A DNA stretch of 64,000 nt from an uncultured Lachnospiraceae bacterium (GTDB lineage Bacteria > Bacillota > Clostridia > Lachnospirales > Lachnospiraceae), in the NCBI GenBank assembly GCA_910588845.1, contig CAJURU010000012.1, positions 15,657-79,656 of the forward strand, read 5' to 3'. Shown here one piece after another: positions 8,122 through 16,648 of this stretch (within the stretch, counting starts at the first letter, position 1; each line of letters opens with the position of its first letter). A program made the translations under genes and the position numbers. The notes under the pieces are model-generated. The model was given only the letters and a program-made list of their open reading frames with translations. It was not told the origin of the DNA and did not search any database.

Positions 8122-10254
8122 ATGGAAAGAGAAAAAGATTTTCTTAATTCTGAGTATTATGAAAACAGGGAGTTGAGCTGGCTGAAGTTTAACCAGCGTG
8201 TTTTGAATGAAGCAAGAGATAAATCCATCCCCCTGCTGGAGAGGTTGAAATTTGTGAGCATCACCTCCTCCAACTTGGACGAATTCTTCATGGTGCGCGT
8301 GGCGTCGTTAAAAGATATGGTGCATGCAGGCTATAAAAAGAGAGACATTGCAGGCATGACTGCCCAGGAGCAATTGGATGCGATTAATAAGGATACCCGG
8401 GCGTTGGTGGAATTGCAATATTCTACCTATAATCGTTCCCTTCTGCCTTTGCTCCAACATCATGGGATTGAGATCATTGCCGCCCACGAAGATCTAACGT
8501 CCAAACAGGCAGAGTTTGTGGACCACTATTTTCAGGAAAACGTTTATCCGGTGCTTACGCCGATGGCGGTGGACGCTTCCCGTCCGTTTCCCTTAATCCG
8601 CAACAAATCGTTGAATATTGCCGCGCTTCTGACGAAGAAGGAAGACAAAAAAGGTGAGACGGAGTTTGCCACTGTCCAGGTGCCGTCTGTGCTTCCGCGG
8701 ATCGTGAGAATTCCTTCAAGTGAAGAAGGCGTTAGGACATTTCTTTTGTTAGAGCAGATCATAGAGCGCAATATTCAGCAATTGTTCCTGAATTATGATG
8801 TGCTCTGTGCTTATCCCTACCGCATTATGCGTAACGCTGACTTGAGTATTGACGAGGATGAGGCGGAAGATTTGTTACAGGAAATCCAGAAACAATTAAA
8901 GAGGCGTCAGTGGGGCGAGGTCATTCGTTTAGAGGTGGAGGAAAAGGTCGACAAACGGCTGTTGTCCATCTTAAAAGAAGATCTTCATATTGCCCAGGAA
9001 GATATTTATAAAATCAGCGGACCTCTGGATTTGACTTTCCTCATGAAGATGTACGGTATCGAGGGCGGGGATGAACTGCGCTATCCCTCTTATAAGCCGC
9101 AGCTGGTGCCGGAGATTGCCCCTGGATGCGATATTTTTGCGGCAATCCGTAAAGGCGATATATTGCTGCACCATCCTTATCAGACGTTTGACCCGGTGGT
9201 TGACTTTATCCGTCAGGCATCCAAAGACCCGGATGTGCTTGCGATTAAACAGACGCTGTACCGTGTCAGCGGCAATTCCCCGATTATTGCCTCTCTGGCG
9301 CAGGCAGCAGAGAACGGCAAGCAGGTGTCCGTATTGGTAGAGTTAAAAGCGCGCTTTGACGAGGAGAATAATATTGTGTGGGCAAAGAAGCTGGAGAAGG
9401 CTGGATGCCATGTTATCTACGGCTTGGTGGGGCTCAAAACACATAGCAAAATTGCGCTGGTGGTGCGCAGGGAGGAAGATGGAATCCGCCGGTATGTGCA
9501 TTTGGGAACCGGCAACTATAATGATTCCACGGCGAAATTGTATACAGACCTTGGAATGTTCACCTGTTCGGAGGCGATTGGAGAGGACGCCACGGCGGTG
9601 TTTAACATGCTGTCCGGTTATTCTGAACCTCTTACCTGGAATAAACTTGTGGTAGCGCCTATTTGGCTGCGCAAACGTTTCCTCAAGATGATTAAGCGGG
9701 AGATAAAGCATGCTCAGTCAGGGAAACAGGCATTTATCAAAGCAAAGATGAACTCTCTGTGTGACAGGGATATCATTGCAGCATTGTACGAGGCTTCTGC
9801 GGCTGGGGTGAAGATTGAACTTGTTGTGCGCGGTATCTGCTGTCTCAAGACCGGTATTCCGGGAATCAGTGAAAATATTACGGTGTGTTCCATCGTAGGC
9901 AATTTTTTAGAGCACAGCCGTATTTTCTGGTTCCACAACGACGGGCAGGAAGAAATCTATATGGGAAGCGCGGACTGGATGCCCAGGAACCTTGACCGGC
10001 GTGTAGAAATTATGTTCCCTGTGGAGGACGAAAGACTGATGGATGCGGTGCGCCACGTTCTGGAGACGCAGCTTGCAGACAATACGAAGGCTAACATTTT
10101 ACAGCCAGGTGGAAAATATGAGAAGATTGATAAACGAGGGAAGAGGCTGGTAAATTCGCAGCAGCAGTTTTGCGAGGAGGCAAAGCAGGCTGTGCCTAAA
10201 AAGGCAAATGTCTACCAGGATAGGGTATTCGTTCCGGCGGAGCCAGTAGATTGA
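8122..10254 (+). CDS. ppk1: Polyphosphate kinase 1
   Basis: Reversible transfer of the ATP gamma-phosphate onto inorganic polyphosphate. The 710-residue product has the family's length and four-domain organisation. The N-terminal domain includes RELSWLKFNQRVLNEA and the SNLDEFFMVR motif. The two catalytic histidines sit in LKTHSKI (His441) and VHLGTGNYND (His460), 19 residues apart as in other PPK1 enzymes. The start follows AAGGAGGCAGCAT. Adjacency to the Ppx-like gene makes this a polyphosphate synthesis/degradation pair. A HAD phosphatase gene starts 14 bp downstream. Confidence 0.96.
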   Translation: MEREKDFLNSEYYENRELSWLKFNQRVLNEARDKSIPLLERLKFVSITSSNLDEFFMVRVASLKDMVHAGYKKRDIAGMTAQEQLDAINKDTRALVELQYSTYNRSLLPLLQHHGIEIIAAHEDLTSKQAEFVDHYFQENVYPVLTPMAVDASRPFPLIRNKSLNIAALLTKKEDKKGETEFATVQVPSVLPRIVRIPSSEEGVRTFLLLEQIIERNIQQLFLNYDVLCAYPYRIMRNADLSIDEDEAEDLLQEIQKQLKRRQWGEVIRLEVEEKVDKRLLSILKEDLHIAQEDIYKISGPLDLTFLMKMYGIEGGDELRYPSYKPQLVPEIAPGCDIFAAIRKGDILLHHPYQTFDPVVDFIRQASKDPDVLAIKQTLYRVSGNSPIIASLAQAAENGKQVSVLVELKARFDEENNIVWAKKLEKAGCHVIYGLVGLKTHSKIALVVRREEDGIRRYVHLGTGNYNDSTAKLYTDLGMFTCSEAIGEDATAVFNMLSGYSEPLTWNKLVVAPIWLRKRFLKMIKREIKHAQSGKQAFIKAKMNSLCDRDIIAALYEASAAGVKIELVVRGICCLKTGIPGISENITVCSIVGNFLEHSRIFWFHNDGQEEIYMGSADWMPRNLDRRVEIMFPVEDERLMDAVRHVLETQLADNTKANILQPGGKYEKIDKRGKRLVNSQQQFCEEAKQAVPKKANVYQDRVFVPAEPVD

Positions 10255-10268
10255 ATGAGGAGGACGTT

Positions 10269-11081
10269 ATGACAAGCAAAATCCTGTTTACGGATTTAGA
10301 TGATACACTATTGGATGAAAACAAGGGAATCTGCCAGGAGAATCGTGAAAAAATTGCACAGATGTTAGAGCAGGGGCATTATTTTGTGATTACGACAGGG
10401 CGGCCTACGGCGACGGGGAAAATTGTTGTCAGGGAATTGGGGCTGACGATGCCGGGCTGTTACATGGCGGCGTTTAACGGGGCGGTCATCTATGACTGCG
10501 CGGCCCAGCGTGTGCTTGCCCAGCGCACAATCCCTTTATTTATGGCAAAAGAGATTATTGACGAGGCGCATAAAGAAGGAATATATGTACATAGCTACCA
10601 GTCGGATATTATATTGACCGAGGAGCACAGCCCGGAGCTCGATTTTTATCTCAGCAAGGTCAAGATGGAATACCAGTTGGTTCCCGATATCTATAGCCGG
10701 CTGCAAACGGAGCCGAACAAAATTTTGATGATTGATTTGGAGGGAGAGGGAAGATTACAGAAGTTCAAAAAGCAGCATGAGAGATTTCAGGAGCACAGCA
10801 ACAGCTTTTTTTCACGCAATGAATACCTGGAAATCTGCCCCAAAGACACGGACAAGGGAAGTGCAGTAACCTATGTCACCCAGTTTTTGGGGGTTTTGCC
10901 GGAAAATACAGTGGCGGTCGGCGATGAGCGCAACGATATCCCTATGATACAGGCGGCGCATACCGGGGTGGCAGTGAAAAACAGCCACCCGGATATCAGG
11001 CGAGCGGCAGACTATATTACCAGCCGCGACAGCTCACATGGCGCGGTGGCCGAGGTAATAGATAAATTTATCCTTGCTTGA
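10269..11081 (+). CDS. Cof-type HAD-IIB family phosphatase
   Basis: A 270-residue haloacid dehalogenase superfamily hydrolase, probably a cytosolic sugar-phosphate or other small-molecule phosphatase. HAD motif I is DLDDTLLDE (Asp9 nucleophile, Asp11 acid/base), motif II lies in FVITTGRPT, and motifs III/IV are KGSAV and GDERNDIPM. The spacing fits a type IIB cap between motifs II and III. ATG 10269 has GAGGAGG at 10257-10263; an in-frame ATG at 10251 overlaps ppk1. The last 14 bp overlap the convergent PHP gene. The substrate cannot be told from sequence. Confidence 0.9.
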   Translation: MTSKILFTDLDDTLLDENKGICQENREKIAQMLEQGHYFVITTGRPTATGKIVVRELGLTMPGCYMAAFNGAVIYDCAAQRVLAQRTIPLFMAKEIIDEAHKEGIYVHSYQSDIILTEEHSPELDFYLSKVKMEYQLVPDIYSRLQTEPNKILMIDLEGEGRLQKFKKQHERFQEHSNSFFSRNEYLEICPKDTDKGSAVTYVTQFLGVLPENTVAVGDERNDIPMIQAAHTGVAVKNSHPDIRRAADYITSRDSSHGAVAEVIDKFILA

Positions 11082-11940
11082 GATTTTGGCGGTATTCCTT
11101 GATTTTGGCAAGGATATCATAGGGGATTTGCAGGTTCCCCTTTCCGCTTCCCAGGCGAATGTGGGGCTTATTGGCGCCGTGGAAGTCGGAACCGCCGCTG
11201 ACTAACAAGTCAAATTCATGCGCCAGTGTGAGCATATTCGATTCATCGCCCGGCGTGTTCATGGAATAGACAGCCTCCATCCCATCGAGTCCCTCCGCTT
11301 TCAAATCACGAATAAAGCAGCGCAGTTTATCATAATTCATATGGCATAGTACCGGATGGGCAAAAAAGGCAAGTCCGCCGCCAAGACGGATGAGCCTGAC
11401 GGCTTCAAACGGCGTAATTTTTTCACGGGGCACATAACAGCGGCAGTCGTCTCCCAGGTATTTGTCGAAGACGGTCTTGCGGTCTTTGACAAAACCGTTA
11501 TCTACCAGATAGCCGGCAAAATGTGCCCGCGTGATCACGCTGTCAGGATATTTCTCGTAAAGTCCTTTCATGGTAATGTCAAAACCTTCTTTTCTTAAAA
11601 GAGCAACCATTTTCTCATTGCGTATGTCTCTGCCGTCCACAAAATCATGGAGCCTGGCAAGGAATTCACGATTATTTTCATCAATATAATAGCCCAGGAT
11701 ATGGACTTCCCTGCCTTCGTAGTCGGTGGAGAGCTCAACGCCCGGTACCAATTCCAGACCCAGCGATTTAGCAGCTGGGCGTGCTTTGGCAATGCCGTGG
11801 ATGCAGTCGTGGTCCGTCAGCGCGATGGCGGATAGTCCGACTTCCTTGGCATGTTCCATTAGCTCCTGCGGAGTCAGCGTGCCGTCAGATTCCGTGGAAT
11901 GAGTGTGTAAATCTATTCGTTCACCTGATAATTTTGTCAT
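11068..11940 (-). CDS. PHP domain phosphoesterase (RNase AM / nucleoside bisphosphate phosphatase-like)
   Basis: A 290-residue metal-dependent phosphoesterase of the PHP family. The N-terminal metal site is visible as DLHTHSTESDG (His12, His14) and LTDHD, with further ligands in PGVELS, AHFA and SGGSDFHG. This layout resembles the YciV/RNase AM and 3',5'-nucleoside bisphosphate phosphatase branch, which hydrolyses pAp and short 5'-RNA ends. The exact activity is inferred. The minus-strand start follows GAAAGGATTTCCT. The gene is convergent with the HAD gene (14-bp overlap) and divergent from the CAP protein gene. Confidence 0.88.
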   Translation of the reverse strand: MTKLSGERIDLHTHSTESDGTLTPQELMEHAKEVGLSAIALTDHDCIHGIAKARPAAKSLGLELVPGVELSTDYEGREVHILGYYIDENNREFLARLHDFVDGRDIRNEKMVALLRKEGFDITMKGLYEKYPDSVITRAHFAGYLVDNGFVKDRKTVFDKYLGDDCRCYVPREKITPFEAVRLIRLGGGLAFFAHPVLCHMNYDKLRCFIRDLKAEGLDGMEAVYSMNTPGDESNMLTLAHEFDLLVSGGSDFHGANKPHIRLGSGKGNLQIPYDILAKIKEYRQNLKQG

Positions 11941-11955
11941 AGGAAATCCTTTCTA

Positions 11956-11983
11956 TTGCAATCATGAAATAAATTGTTATAAT
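11956..11983 (+). promoter_or_regulatory. Sigma-A-type promoter of the CAP protein gene
   Basis: TTGCAA, a 16-bp spacer and a perfect TATAAT (11978-11983) lie about 48 bp upstream of the CAP-domain start and in the divergent gap after the PHP gene. Transcription is expected from about 11990. Confidence 0.7.
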
Positions 11984-12031
11984 AAAATATAGTGTAACAA
12001 AAAATAAGAAATATGAAAAGAGTTGATATTA

Positions 12032-12979
12032 ATGAAATTAAAAGTTTACACAAAAATCTGTGCTTCTGTGCTGGCAGTCAGCCTGGCTTTTTCCGGGCCA
12101 GCGGCTATGCGGGCAGAGGGGAAAGCCCCGGTAAGCATCTGCAATGAGCAGGAATGGGAAGTCTTAAAAATTGTCAATAAAGAGCGTACAGGCAAAGGGT
12201 TTGCGCCGCTGAGTATGATTAGGAGCCTGCAAACGGCAAATGATGTGAGAGCCAAAGAAATTTTTACTTCCTTTTCACACACAAGGCCGGATGGGAGCAG
12301 TTGCTTTACAGCATTGCAGGGAATTAACTATAATACGGCCGGGGAGAACATCGCCGCGGGATATGCGACGCCGGAAGCGGTAATGATTGGCTGGATGAAC
12401 AGCCCGGGACATAAGGCAAACATTATGAGCGGCAGTTTTACGCATATGGGAGTGGGATATTATCATAATGGGGGCGGTTCCTATCAAAATTATTGGACGC
12501 AGATGTTTATCGGCAACTGCAAACCGACTTCTATTTCCGTGGACAAAGGCAGCAAGACCTTATCCTATAAACGCGGCACTTCCATAGAGGCGATGGACAG
12601 AGTGTTGAATGTCAAGTGCCAGCATGGGACAAGTTATGTGCCGCTGTCAGAAAAGATGTGCAGCAAATTTAATCGCAGCACGACCGGCGCTAAAAAGATA
12701 ACAGTGCGTTATCAGGGAAAGAGCACGTCCTTTCGGATTAAGATTACCGGAATTAACATTCGTAAAGCTAAAGTTTCCAATGTGAAGAATAAGAAATATA
12801 ATAAAAAAGCGCAGACCCAAAACCCCAAGGTGATATTGAAGGGGAAGAAGCTGGTGAAGAACAGGGATTATACGCTATCCTATAAGAATAATAAGAAGAA
12901 AGGTAAGGCGACGATGATTATCACCGGAAAAGGAAAATACAGCGGAACCATCAAAAGAACATTTAAAATTACCAAGTAA
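12032..12979 (+). CDS. Secreted CAP (SCP/PR1-like) domain protein
   Basis: A 315-residue exported protein of unknown biochemical role. A signal peptide (about 1-27) precedes a CAP/SCP domain (about 35-165) with the family elements NDVRAKEI, SHTRPDGSS, GENIAAGYATPEAVM and MNSPGHKANIM. The lysine-rich C-terminus carries a small beta module (NPKVILKGKKLVKNRDYTLSYKNN ... GTIKRTFKI region, about 245-315) that also occurs in the transglutaminase protein at 43.9-46.0 kb. ATG 12032 is chosen over TTG 12023 because AAAAGAG lies just before the TTG. The gene ends at a strong bidirectional terminator. Confidence 0.88.
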   Translation: MKLKVYTKICASVLAVSLAFSGPAAMRAEGKAPVSICNEQEWEVLKIVNKERTGKGFAPLSMIRSLQTANDVRAKEIFTSFSHTRPDGSSCFTALQGINYNTAGENIAAGYATPEAVMIGWMNSPGHKANIMSGSFTHMGVGYYHNGGGSYQNYWTQMFIGNCKPTSISVDKGSKTLSYKRGTSIEAMDRVLNVKCQHGTSYVPLSEKMCSKFNRSTTGAKKITVRYQGKSTSFRIKITGINIRKAKVSNVKNKKYNKKAQTQNPKVILKGKKLVKNRDYTLSYKNNKKKGKATMIITGKGKYSGTIKRTFKITK

Positions 12980-12996
12980 TAACTGAAGTATATGAG

Positions 12997-13033
12997 AAAA
13001 CCTCCCGCCGGCCGTATGCCGGAGGGAGGTTTT
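12997..13033. terminator. Bidirectional rho-independent terminator
   Basis: AAAACCTCCC and CCGGC pair with GCCGG and GGGAGGTTTT around a 5-nt loop, with one G/A mismatch. A-rich and T-rich tracts flank the stem on both strands, so it can end both the CAP gene and the convergent Big_2 protein gene. Confidence 0.9.
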
Positions 13034-13058
13034 CTAGTACAACGAATAAAAGTTTTAA

Positions 13059-15536
13059 TTATTTTATGGTAATCTTAACGGTTGCTTTTTTCTTGCCTGC
13101 TTTGGCTGTAATTGTGACTTTGCCTTTTTTCTTGGCCTTTACAAGACCTTTTTTGCTAACCGTTGCAATCTTTTTATTGCTCGTGCTCCATTTGACACTG
13201 TCAGTGCTCTTCTTAGGAGTGACGGTTGCCTTTAACGTTTTCTTTGCGCCCTTTTTCATGGTGAATTTTGCTTTGCCTTTGATCTTCACCTTGGTTGCCG
13301 GAGAAGTTACGCTGACAGTGACTGTCTGGGTCTTGCCGCTTGTTGATTTCACAGTAATTGTTGTCTTACCGGTTTTCAGGGCCGTGACTTTACCTTTCTT
13401 GTCAACCTTGGCAATCTTGGAATTCTTAACTTTGTAAGTGATGGAGTCCGTACTGTTAGAGGGAAGCAGGGACGCCCCAATCGTAGCGGTCTTCTTTTTC
13501 TTGTCATTGATGTTCAGGGTAATGCTCTTTTTCTTTACCTTTAAAGAGGTTGCCGGCTGTTTCACGGTTACTCTGTAAGAAGCTGTCTTTCCACCGTCCT
13601 CTGCGGTTGCAGTGATGGTAGCTGTTCCAGGTTTCAACCCTTTGACGGTGCCGTCGCTGCCGACTGACGCGATCGTTGGGGCGGATGAAGTGTAACTCAT
13701 ATTCGTGTTGAGCGTTGCCTGATTAACATTCTCATGGTAGATAATGGTAAGCGGATTCTTGTAGGTTTTGCCGACGTTTACGTTAATCCCGGCTGTTCTG
13801 TATGAGAAATCAAATCCTGGCGTGATGGTTAAGGTTGCCTCTGCAACTACGTTGCTGTTGGAACGGGAAGTGGCACAGATAATAGCAGTACCAGCTTTTT
13901 TGGCAGTAATTCTACCGTTGGCTGTGATGGTAGCAATGTCTGTGGATTCTTTGAATTTGAAAGATACTGCTGTGTTGGAAGCGTCTTCCGGCAAGCCCTT
14001 TGCACTTACGGTAAGTGTATTTCCAACATCCATGGTGTATTTGTCTGTTACCTTTTGATTCTCATCATAAAAAGCGATAGATGTTACCGGCTTTGTCACA
14101 GAAAGGCGTAAGTCGGCAGTACGTCCGGTAGTTCTTGCAATTTTAATATTATCACTGCCCGCGCTCGTTGCTTTAAAGGTGATGTCCTGTGTATAAATAC
14201 CCTTGCTGCTTTCCGTCGGTGCAGTCGCCTCTGTTACGCTGCCAAATGTAATGGATGCCACAGAAGAAGTGACAGGAGTAACAAGCGCCTTTTGTGCGTC
14301 TGCCAGGCTTGCAGCATCAAATGTGGCTTTGACGGTTTTCGTATCTGCGCCGTCAGCGCCGCCCAATTGAAGGGATATAGAAGCCGCGTCAAGTTCCAGC
14401 GTTGTTTTCTCAGAAACTTTTACATGATATACAGCAGATTTCTGTGCATTGTTGAAAAGGGAAGGGGTTGTTGCTGTGACTGTCGCCTCGCCCTGTGCAA
14501 TGCCGGTGATCTCTCCAGTCTTAGGATTTACCTTAACGATACTGTCATCGGAAGAGAAATACTCTAAACGCTCTGTAGTTGTAGCCGGGACTGCCTTTGC
14601 CTCCAGTGTTATGGTCTGTTCTGTTTCCAAAGCAATATTCGTATCTGTCTCGGAAGCGGCAACGCTCTCAGCAGTTACCGGATTCTCCACGGGCATGATT
14701 TCGATGCCGTTCAGGCGGGCAGTGACAATTGTACCGTCGATGGCGTACATATTTCCATTGGAAACAAAAGATTTTACATTTGCATCCGTGCCGTAAAATA
14801 CGGTATTTGCCGATGTGTAGCTGTCGTCATATCCACCTTCTTCTTTATATTTGATGGTATTGTCAGATACCGTCATGCCCAGCGTGCCGTAACCGCAGCC
14901 GGCAGTGTTTTCAGTTACGTTTACCACATAGATACATGCCGGTGGCTGGCATTGTCCGCCGCCGTTGCTGCTCTGGTCATAGTTGGTCTTATAATTGTTG
15001 TCCGAGAATGAAATAAAGGAAGTGTTATTGAACCCTGCGGTTTTGTTGCCGGTGTAAGCATAGACATAGTACTGGCCGACAGGTAAGTCTACAGATAACG
15101 TATAGGGTTCCCCATTAGGGCTGAATACCCAGTCGCGGAAATATTGGCCGCCTTCGGTAGTTACGCCGGCAGGCATTGGGCGGTCAAAGCCGATTTTCTG
15201 TGTGGTGGCGGCTCCGCCATAAACAGTTCCTACGTTTGTGCTGTCATAGATCCAGCTTCCGTAGCCTGCAATCATGGCTTCCGAAGCTGTTTTGCCAATC
15301 TCACTGGGAAGCAGGAAGTTTGTCGCTAAATCATCATCCCGATCCGGCTGTCCGTCGGTGCCGGAAACTATATTAGTTCCGGTTCCAAAGTCAATATACA
15401 GTTCTGATTTCCAGCCTGTAAGGGCATTATCTGCCGCGGCCGCGTCTGCTGTTGGTATGCCGGAGAGGCAGGATACCGCCAGCGCCGTGCTCAGAATCCA
15501 AGCGCCGGCTTTTTGTAATAGTTGTCTGTTCTTCAT
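13059..15536 (-). CDS. Secreted surface protein with carbohydrate-binding-like N-terminus and Big_2 repeats
   Basis: An 825-residue exported protein. The signal peptide ends near ADAAAADNA (about 35). Residues about 40-285 form a beta-rich region (YIDFGTGTN, LPVGQYYVYAYTGNK) that resembles malectin/galactose-binding-like sandwiches fused to polysaccharide-degrading enzymes; that resemblance is tentative. About five Ig-like group 2 (Big_2) modules follow, each with the A.V...G.VTA..(K)GTATIT.. pattern, and the last two are very lysine rich. No sortase motif is visible; the basic C-terminus may hold it to the wall. The start (complement of CAT 15534-15536) follows GGAGGCG. The function may be adhesion or glycan binding. 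Confidence 0.82.
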   Translation of the reverse strand: MKNRQLLQKAGAWILSTALAVSCLSGIPTADAAAADNALTGWKSELYIDFGTGTNIVSGTDGQPDRDDDLATNFLLPSEIGKTASEAMIAGYGSWIYDSTNVGTVYGGAATTQKIGFDRPMPAGVTTEGGQYFRDWVFSPNGEPYTLSVDLPVGQYYVYAYTGNKTAGFNNTSFISFSDNNYKTNYDQSSNGGGQCQPPACIYVVNVTENTAGCGYGTLGMTVSDNTIKYKEEGGYDDSYTSANTVFYGTDANVKSFVSNGNMYAIDGTIVTARLNGIEIMPVENPVTAESVAASETDTNIALETEQTITLEAKAVPATTTERLEYFSSDDSIVKVNPKTGEITGIAQGEATVTATTPSLFNNAQKSAVYHVKVSEKTTLELDAASISLQLGGADGADTKTVKATFDAASLADAQKALVTPVTSSVASITFGSVTEATAPTESSKGIYTQDITFKATSAGSDNIKIARTTGRTADLRLSVTKPVTSIAFYDENQKVTDKYTMDVGNTLTVSAKGLPEDASNTAVSFKFKESTDIATITANGRITAKKAGTAIICATSRSNSNVVAEATLTITPGFDFSYRTAGINVNVGKTYKNPLTIIYHENVNQATLNTNMSYTSSAPTIASVGSDGTVKGLKPGTATITATAEDGGKTASYRVTVKQPATSLKVKKKSITLNINDKKKKTATIGASLLPSNSTDSITYKVKNSKIAKVDKKGKVTALKTGKTTITVKSTSGKTQTVTVSVTSPATKVKIKGKAKFTMKKGAKKTLKATVTPKKSTDSVKWSTSNKKIATVSKKGLVKAKKKGKVTITAKAGKKKATVKITIK

Positions 15537-15613
15537 TATGAACGCCTCCATTTCTGGTATAGTTGTCTGGGACTGCTGAAAAATTGTTTACAAAGCCCCC
15601 TGTGTCATATAAA

Positions 15614-15642
15614 ATTATACCATATAACAGCAGAGAAAAAAA
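15614..15642 (-). promoter_or_regulatory. Candidate promoter of the Big_2 surface protein gene
   Basis: The minus strand reads TATAAT at 15619-15614, 78 bp upstream of the start codon. The matching -35 region at about 15637-15642 is only a T tract, so this is a weak or activator-dependent candidate. It lies back-to-back with the infC promoter. Confidence 0.4.
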
Positions 15643-15646
15643 GTCC

Positions 15647-15675
15647 TTGACGAATGGGCGAAAACATGGTAAAGT
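15647..15675 (+). promoter_or_regulatory. Promoter of the infC-rpmI-rplT operon
   Basis: TTGACG, a 17-bp spacer and TAAAGT (15670-15675) match the sigma-A consensus at 5/6 and 4/6. It would give a transcript with a leader of about 210 nt before the infC start, in line with the structured leader described below. The 353-bp gap 15537-15889 holds only this promoter, the divergent one and the leader. Confidence 0.6.
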
Positions 15676-15703
15676 TACAGCGTTGTATGAAAACAAGTAG
15701 AGC

Positions 15704-15820
15704 ATCCACTCTCACCTTAGCACAAGCGCGTGACTAATGGTTTATATTCAGAATAACAGTTTTTTTGCTGTGGTGTAATTTTGGAATATGAAGTGGATAG
15801 CCTGCCTATCCACTTTTTTT
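15704..15820 (+). promoter_or_regulatory. infC leader: candidate transcription attenuator
   Basis: A terminator hairpin (15791-15815 plus T tract) stands about 70 nt before the infC start. An upstream segment ATCCACT (15704-15710) is perfectly complementary to AGTGGAT (15792-15798), which is the 5' arm of that terminator, so the leader can form an antiterminator or a terminator but not both. The infC-rpmI-rplT operons of several Firmicutes are known to be attenuated by ribosomal protein L20. The same logic here is an inference. Confidence 0.6.
15791..15820 (+). terminator. Intrinsic terminator in the infC leader
   Basis: A perfect 10-bp stem, AAGTGGATAG with CTATCCACTT, around the loop CCTGC, followed by T residues to 15820. 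Its place inside the leader makes it an attenuator rather than the end of a gene. Confidence 0.85.
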
Positions 15821-15889
15821 AATGCAGTCATTTATGGACGGAATGGGAAAGTGAATGAAATGTTAAATTGATCTTGGAGGTGCACGACC

Positions 15890-16396
15890 ATTAGCGAGTT
15901 AATGATTAATGAACAAATCAAGGATAAGGAAGTCCGTCTGATTGGACAGGACGGAGAGCAGCTTGGCATCATGTCTGCAAGGGAAGCGATGAAGATTGCC
16001 GTGGAAGCGGAGCTTGACCTGGTGAAGATTGCCCCTATGGCAAAGCCGCCAGTGTGTAAGATTATTGATTACGGCAAGTACAAGTATGAGCTTGTCCGCA
16101 AAGAGAAAGAGGCCAAGAAGAAACAAAAGACTGTGGAAGTGAAGGAAATCCGTCTGTCACCCAATATAGAGACTAACGATCTCAATACCAAAATTAATGC
16201 GGCTAAAAAATTTATTTCAAAAGGCAATAAAGTAAAGATTACTTTACGTTTTCGTGGCAGGGAGATGGCGCACGTTCAGAACAGCAAACATATTCTGGAT
16301 GATTTTGCAGAGGAACTGTCAGATATTGCGATGGTGGAGAAGGCACCCAAGCTGGAAGGGCGCAGCATGAGTATTGTGCTGGCGGAGAAAAAATAG
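15890..16396 (+). CDS. infC: Translation initiation factor IF-3, ATT start codon
   Basis: IF-3 binds the 30S subunit, blocks premature 50S joining and checks the start codon. The 168-residue product shows the IF-3 N-domain (INEQIKDKEVRLIG) and the C-domain with IRLSPNIETND, KVKITLRFRGREMAH and a final SMSIVLAEKK. The best start is ATT at 15890 (reading I-S-E-L-M-I-N-E-Q). TTGGAGGTG at 15874-15882 is 9 nt upstream of it, whereas ATG 15902 would be 21 nt away. A non-canonical AUU start is the known autoregulatory device of infC in other bacteria. First gene of infC-rpmI-rplT. Confidence 0.95.
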   Translation: MSELMINEQIKDKEVRLIGQDGEQLGIMSAREAMKIAVEAELDLVKIAPMAKPPVCKIIDYGKYKYELVRKEKEAKKKQKTVEVKEIRLSPNIETNDLNTKINAAKKFISKGNKVKITLRFRGREMAHVQNSKHILDDFAEELSDIAMVEKAPKLEGRSMSIVLAEKK

Positions 16397-16421
16397 CTGG
16401 ATATTTAAGGAGGAATTTAAA

Positions 16422-16619
16422 ATGCCAAAAATGAAAACATGCAGAGCGGCAGCAAAGCGCTTCAAGAAGACAGGAACAGGAAAATTAAAGAGAAATAAAG
16501 CTTATAAGAGCCATATCTTGACAAAGAAGTCTGCGAAGAGAAAGCGGAATCTGAGAAAGCCGACGATTACAGATGATTCAAACGTTAAGAATATGAAGAA
16601 AATTTTACCGTATCTGTAA
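16422..16619 (+). CDS. rpmI: 50S ribosomal protein L35
   Basis: A 65-residue very basic protein starting MPKMKTCRAAAKRFKKTG, the standard L35 N-terminus. ATG 16422 follows TTAAGGAGGAATTTAAA. It lies 25 bp after infC and 29 bp before rplT in the conserved three-gene operon. Confidence 0.97.
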   Translation: MPKMKTCRAAAKRFKKTGTGKLKRNKAYKSHILTKKSAKRKRNLRKPTITDDSNVKNMKKILPYL

Positions 16620-16648
16620 GAGTGATGAGTTAAGGAGGAATAGAAGTC

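Noticed and set aside
15427..15705. Minus-strand 92-codon ORF overlapping the Big_2 gene start
   Set aside because: It overlaps the signal peptide region in another frame and covers both divergent promoters.
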